Shown here piece after piece: positions 60,650 through 64,000 of a stretch of 64,000 nt of DNA; within the stretch, counting starts at the first letter, position 1; each line of letters begins with the position of its first letter. The notes under the pieces are model-generated. The model searched no databases. It worked only from the letters and a program-made list of their open reading frames with translations, and had not been told where the DNA came from. The stretch comes from Fibrobacter succinogenes (GTDB lineage Bacteria; Fibrobacterota; Fibrobacteria; Fibrobacterales; Fibrobacteraceae): contig CACVQR010000013.1 in the NCBI GenBank assembly GCA_902756345.1, positions 1 to 64,000 on the forward strand, written 5' to 3'. A program made the translations under genes and the position numbers.

Positions 60650-61306
60650 ATGGCTTCTAAACAATTTGTAGTGATCGGACTGGGTAACACGGGCTACTTT
60701 TTGGCCCGCCATTTGACCGCACTCGGACACGACGTGATGGTCGTAGACCCAAGTCCCGAAAAAATTCAGGATATTTCGAACCAGGTGGCCCAGGCAGTCG
60801 TTGCCGACGGAACCCGCAAAAAACAGCTCCAGTCGCTCCCGCTTTCCAAGGTGGACAGCGTCATCTGCTGTATCGGCGAAGACCTGCAGGCATCGCTTCT
60901 CACGGTCCTGAATCTCAAGGAACTGGGCGTCAAGCACATTATTGCCAAATCCAGTAGCCCGGCACACACAATTATCCTCGAAAAGCTCGGCGTGGCAGAC
61001 ATCTTCCACCCGGAACGCGACATGGCCATTTCCTTGGCCGAGCGTCTCAACCGCCCGAACATGCTCGACTACCTGCCGTTCATGGAAGGCTTCTCCATCG
61101 TCGAAATCGCCTGCCCCGACGCCTTCCTCGGCAAGACGCTCAAGGACCTCTCGCTCACCCACAAGTACGGCATCCAGGTGATCGCTATCCGCGACCCGCT
61201 GGAACCCAAGCCCAAGATCGGTAACATTGCCGACTACGTGCTCAAGGAAAACGACGTGCTGTTCGTGATTGGCCCGAACGAGGCTCTGGACAAGCTCAAG
61301 ACCTAA
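60650..61306 (+). CDS. Potassium uptake regulatory subunit, TrkA/KtrA family
   Basis: A 218-aa cytoplasmic RCK protein that gates the membrane subunit in response to nucleotides. The N-terminal Rossmann domain has VVIGLGNTGYFLARHL (G-x-G-x-x-G) and the acidic residue of MVVDPSPEK. A TrkA-C domain (residues about 140-218) has FLGKTLKDLSLTHKYG and the closing DVLFVIGP. A single RCK unit of this size is the KtrA form. The spacer before it is mostly heptamer element E. A terminator follows. Confidence 0.93.
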   Translation: MASKQFVVIGLGNTGYFLARHLTALGHDVMVVDPSPEKIQDISNQVAQAVVADGTRKKQLQSLPLSKVDSVICCIGEDLQASLLTVLNLKELGVKHIIAKSSSPAHTIILEKLGVADIFHPERDMAISLAERLNRPNMLDYLPFMEGFSIVEIACPDAFLGKTLKDLSLTHKYGIQVIAIRDPLEPKPKIGNIADYVLKENDVLFVIGPNEALDKLKT

Positions 61307-61330
61307 TCTTGGCGCAGCCAAAGACAATTA

Positions 61331-61360
61331 AAGCCCGGCTTGAAAAGTCGGGCTTCTTTC
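61331..61360 (+). terminator. Terminator after the trkA/ktrA gene
   Basis: Stem AAGCCCGGCTT with AAGTCGGGCTT (one mismatch), loop GAA and a pyrimidine-rich tail, about 25 bp past the stop. It may also serve the leftward gene ending at 61391. Confidence 0.85.
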
Positions 61361-61390
61361 TATTCAAAACTTGAACGTATTACAAATAAA

Positions 61391-61978
61391 CTAGAATACA
61401 GGCTTGTTGGAAGTGGCGCGTTCTGCGGAGCGGCTTGCGCTCGAATTCTTTTCGGTTGCAAGCTTGCGGTGCGTCACGGCACCGACAGCAAAGTAACGGC
61501 CGTCCTTCTGGACCAGTCCAGTGTAAATATTCAGAACCTTTTGGGAGAACCACTGCTGGTACAGGTTCAAAATGCTTTCCTTGAGGGCCGAAGTTTCGTC
61601 GATAGCCGGGTTGCCCGAGGGCTTGCCGTACTTGAGCGTAAACTGTTCGGACATGTAGGCTACCGCTTCAAAAGACTTGTTCAGACGGGCGCGTTCGACA
61701 CGACCGGTACGAATTTCAAAAGAATAGAACTTGTCATTCTTGTTAAAGATAAAGTCAACCTGGACCGGCAGTTCACCGAACATGAATACGGGAATGACGA
61801 CACGTTCGCCTTCGCCACTTTGACCATACGGCTCGTAACCGAGCTTCATCACCTCTTCAATAACGGTCTCACGGGTGGCACCGAAGGGAATACCCGCAAA
61901 GTCATTATAACGCTGGGCGGCCGCTTCCAGAGAAAGCAGCAGGGTCAAAATCGTTATAATAAATCCAAAGTGTTTCAC
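61391..61978 (-). CDS. Hypothetical exported protein, 195 aa
   Basis: Signal peptide (IITILTLLLSLEAAAQ) and a mature part of about 170 residues. YNDFAGIPFGATRETVIEEVMKLG (given here as GIPFGATRETVIEEV) recalls short periplasmic proteins with a 'G-x-x-FG-x-s-x-e-v' opening, but I cannot name the family. Mixed alpha/beta middle with FNKNDKFYSFEIRTG; the end is Ser/Arg-rich. It converges with the K+ gene and diverges from aroC, so it stands alone. Function unknown. Confidence 0.7.
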   Translation of the reverse strand: MKHFGFIITILTLLLSLEAAAQRYNDFAGIPFGATRETVIEEVMKLGYEPYGQSGEGERVVIPVFMFGELPVQVDFIFNKNDKFYSFEIRTGRVERARLNKSFEAVAYMSEQFTLKYGKPSGNPAIDETSALKESILNLYQQWFSQKVLNIYTGLVQKDGRYFAVGAVTHRKLATEKNSSASRSAERATSNKPVF

Positions 61979-62083
61979 AGGATTCTCCTAGAATCTTTGT
62001 AAAAGATAGTAAACTTTGCCATGTTGGTAAGTCCTTATCTGATATTTTCTTAGAAAAAACGCCGATTATCTATATTTTGACTC

Positions 62084-63169
62084 ATGGCAAGCACATTTGG
62101 CAAAATTTTTAGCGTTACTACCTGGGGCGAATCCCATGGTCCGGCCGTCGGTTCGGTCCTGGATGGCTGCCCTGCAGGCCTCGAAATCACCGAAGAAGAA
62201 ATCCAGGCGGAACTCAACCGCCGTCGCCCCGGGCAGGGCAAAATGACCACCGCCCGCGACGAAAAGGACCAGGTGAAGATCCTTTCGGGCGTTTTCGAAG
62301 GCAAAACCACCGGGACCCCGATTTCTTTCGCCGTCTTTAACGAAGACCAGCGCAGTCACGACTACGCCGAAATTCAAAAGTGGTACCGCCCCGGGCACGC
62401 CGACCTGTGCTACGACCTCAAGTACGGGTTCAGGGACTACCGCGGCGGTGGACGCAGCTCTGCCCGCGAAACTATCGGACGCGTTGCCGCAGGTGCCGTG
62501 GCCAAGAAACTTCTGAAGCAGGTGAACGGCACCGAAATCATCGCCTGGGTGAACTCCATCGGCGAAGTCGATTGCGGCACGCTCGACCTGAACAGCCTCA
62601 CGCTCGAACAGATTGAAAAATCCCCCGTGCGCTGCCCCGACCTGGACGCAAGTGCCAAGATGGAGCAAGCCGTTCTCGATGCCCGCGCAAACGGCGACAG
62701 CATCGGTGGCACCGTATGCCTCTTGGTCAAGAATCCGCCCATCGCCCTCGGCGAGCCCGTATTCGACCGCCTAGACGCGTTACTCGCCCAGGCAATGCTG
62801 TCGATTCCCGCCTGCAAGGGCTTTGAAATCGGAAGCGGTTTCGCCTCTGCCCGCATGCACGGGAGCCGCCACAACGATGAACTTTATTTTGACGGCCACG
62901 CCTACCACACCCGCACCAACAATGCAGGCGGTAGCCTCGGTGGAATCAGCAACGGCGAGCCCATCTATTGCCGCATGGCATTCAAGCCCACCGCCACCAT
63001 TTCGCAGGAACAGAAGACTGCTGGCCGCGGTGGCGAAAACGGAACGCTTGCCGCCCGCGGACGTCACGACCCCTGCGTCGCAGTCCGCGCGCCGGTGATT
63101 GTCGAAAGCATGGCCGCCCTCGTTCTGGCAGACTTGTTCTTGCAGCAGAAGAGAAACTGCCTAGAATAA
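62084..63169 (+). CDS. aroC: Chorismate synthase
   Basis: A 361-aa enzyme making chorismate from EPSP with reduced FMN. Family signatures are all present: TTWGESHGPAVG near the start with the catalytic His, RRRPGQGK, RPGHADLCYDLKYGF, the central GGGRSSARETIGRVAAGA, and the late GRHDPCVAVRAPVI. Length is normal. It is followed after 70 bp by lpxK; that spacer is heptamer element F. No ribosome site is obvious for lpxK, so some coupling with aroC is possible. Confidence 0.97.
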   Translation: MASTFGKIFSVTTWGESHGPAVGSVLDGCPAGLEITEEEIQAELNRRRPGQGKMTTARDEKDQVKILSGVFEGKTTGTPISFAVFNEDQRSHDYAEIQKWYRPGHADLCYDLKYGFRDYRGGGRSSARETIGRVAAGAVAKKLLKQVNGTEIIAWVNSIGEVDCGTLDLNSLTLEQIEKSPVRCPDLDASAKMEQAVLDARANGDSIGGTVCLLVKNPPIALGEPVFDRLDALLAQAMLSIPACKGFEIGSGFASARMHGSRHNDELYFDGHAYHTRTNNAGGSLGGISNGEPIYCRMAFKPTATISQEQKTAGRGGENGTLAARGRHDPCVAVRAPVIVESMAALVLADLFLQQKRNCLE

Positions 63170-63239
63170 ATTCGGATTTTAGATTTCAGAATTAGGAATT
63201 TCATTTTTGCCGTTCCGAACTCCGAATTCCGAACTCCGA
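63170..63239. repeat. Heptamer-repeat inverted element F
   Basis: Left units ATTCGGA, TTTTAGA, TTTCAGA, ATTAGGA (63170-63197) and right units GTTCCGA, ACTCCGA, ATTCCGA, ACTCCGA (63212-63239). It fills the aroC-lpxK spacer completely, starting one base after the aroC stop codon and ending directly at the lpxK ATG, and uses the same word as element A. Confidence 0.85.
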
Positions 63240-64000
63240 ATGAAAATGTTCATTCCACGTTTATTCATCGCCCTCTGCTACCGCGCCGTATACAAATTGC
63301 ATCACGCGCTCTGCCTTAGGCCAGGCGCACCTCTAGAACATTCCAAGCTAATCGTTGTCGGAAGCTTTCGCACCGGTGGTGCCGGAAAGACGCCTTTCTG
63401 CATCTGGCTTTGTAAGCACTTGGCTGCACAAGGCAAGACGGTAGCACTCCTCGCCCACGAATACGCCTTCGACGAAATCAAAATGCTTCGTCAGAAATTT
63501 GCAGGCAACGAAAGCGTCCAGGTTTTTGCGACCCGCAACCGTTACCGCCTGGCCCACGAACTCGACAAGTCGTGCAAGTTCGATTGTATCGTCTGCGACG
63601 ACGGATTCGAAGACAGCCGTTTAGTCGGAGCAACCACCATCCTCTTGCTGTGGGAAAGCATCCCAACAAAAATTTCGGAACTCTGGCCCTGCGGGGGCAT
63701 GCGCAGTCTCGCGAAAGACCACGGCCTAGACCACGACAAGAGTTCTCCTATGGTCCGCATACTGAGGTGTGAAGGCGGAAATCCGGCCGTACGATTCGTT
63801 ATAGATAAAGTATTGCATTTTTATTCGGGCAAAGAATTTGTCAAGAAAAACGCTAAAGCAAACATCGTGTGCGGCCTCGGAAATCCCGAGCGGTTCTGCA
63901 GCGACCTTCAAGATTTCGGAATCGAAATCGGCCACAAGTTCTTTTTCAAGGATCACAGCAAAGCATTTGCGGCCCAATTTGAAAAAATCATTCAAAACCG
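63240..64000 (+). CDS. lpxK: Tetraacyldisaccharide 4'-kinase, partial
   Basis: The frame is open from the ATG at 63240 (or 63246) to the window end, so at least 253 codons; the 3' part is missing. LpxK phosphorylates the lipid A disaccharide at the inner membrane. The Walker A region reads VVGSFRTGGAGKTPFC (family GN-x-x-x-GG-x-GKTP), and the later metal/base motif reads DDGFED where DDGFQH is usual. The N-terminal stretch FIALCYRAVYKLHHAL is the membrane-facing helix. The diverged DDGFED may be a lineage trait. Heptamer element F abuts the start, so no Shine-Dalgarno is visible. Confidence 0.85.
   Translation, partial: MKMFIPRLFIALCYRAVYKLHHALCLRPGAPLEHSKLIVVGSFRTGGAGKTPFCIWLCKHLAAQGKTVALLAHEYAFDEIKMLRQKFAGNESVQVFATRNRYRLAHELDKSCKFDCIVCDDGFEDSRLVGATTILLLWESIPTKISELWPCGGMRSLAKDHGLDHDKSSPMVRILRCEGGNPAVRFVIDKVLHFYSGKEFVKKNAKANIVCGLGNPERFCSDLQDFGIEIGHKFFFKDHSKAFAAQFEKIIQN

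Overview
The window looks like a chromosome segment of a Fibrobacter (F. succinogenes-like) cellulose degrader. Four things point this way: several secreted glycoside hydrolases (three GH8, two GH5, one GH30); Ser-rich or (PTDPST)-rich linkers behind lipoprotein signals; C-terminal tails resembling type IX secretion sorting domains; and a lipoprotein (48059-48994) with the Fibrobacter 'major paralogous domain'. LPS genes (lpxA, lpxK) and C-terminal-Phe beta-barrels indicate a diderm envelope. I saw no tRNA, rRNA, CRISPR array or transposase.

Layout. 1-3.5 kb is an accessory patch: a lipoprotein, a RelB/YafQ-type toxin-antitoxin pair with its promoter inside an inverted repeat, a TfoX-N protein, and a Fic gene that appears to have replaced the middle of a small-multidrug-resistance (SMR) gene. 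3.5-14 kb holds three GH8 proteins (one lacking the catalytic acid), a GH5 and a CBM-like secreted protein. 14.4-24.2 kb is a tight six-gene leftward operon: jelly-roll secreted protein, three outer-membrane barrels, a lipoprotein and a GH18-like protein whose catalytic Glu is Gln. 24.4-29.3 kb has a GH5 lipoprotein, lpxA, a GT2 and a leftward operon ending in a CCA-adding-type enzyme; that operon starts at 32.1 kb with a sigma factor, then a beta-propeller protein and a lipoprotein. 32-36 kb has dsbD, a glgA-type glycogen synthase and a 49-aa leader-like peptide. 35.6-45.5 kb holds InlB/GLUG-repeat surface proteins, an esterase lipoprotein and folE. 45.5-53.4 kb is mostly housekeeping (nitroreductase, argA, orphan nuoA, zapA with a coiled-coil gene, uvrC, a 6S-like RNA, a YhhN-like gene). 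53.4-57.4 kb has a GH30 and a radical-SAM/lipoprotein pair. The rest is an AlkD-like gene, a bile-acid-symporter-family transporter, trkH/trkA-type potassium uptake, aroC and a partial lpxK.

Most notable signals: (1) a lipoprotein carrying seven Tyr-Gly motifs, 3 nt upstream of a SPASM radical-SAM maturase; (2) a family of intergenic elements with exact 7-bp periodicity and inverted arms at six loci, often reaching start or stop codons; (3) the six-gene barrel operon ending in a pseudo-GH18; (4) a GH8 with its general acid changed to Lys; (5) the Fic-for-SMR replacement with a 31-bp direct repeat; (6) the 49-aa leader-like peptide. All functions are inferred by reading motifs; no search was run.
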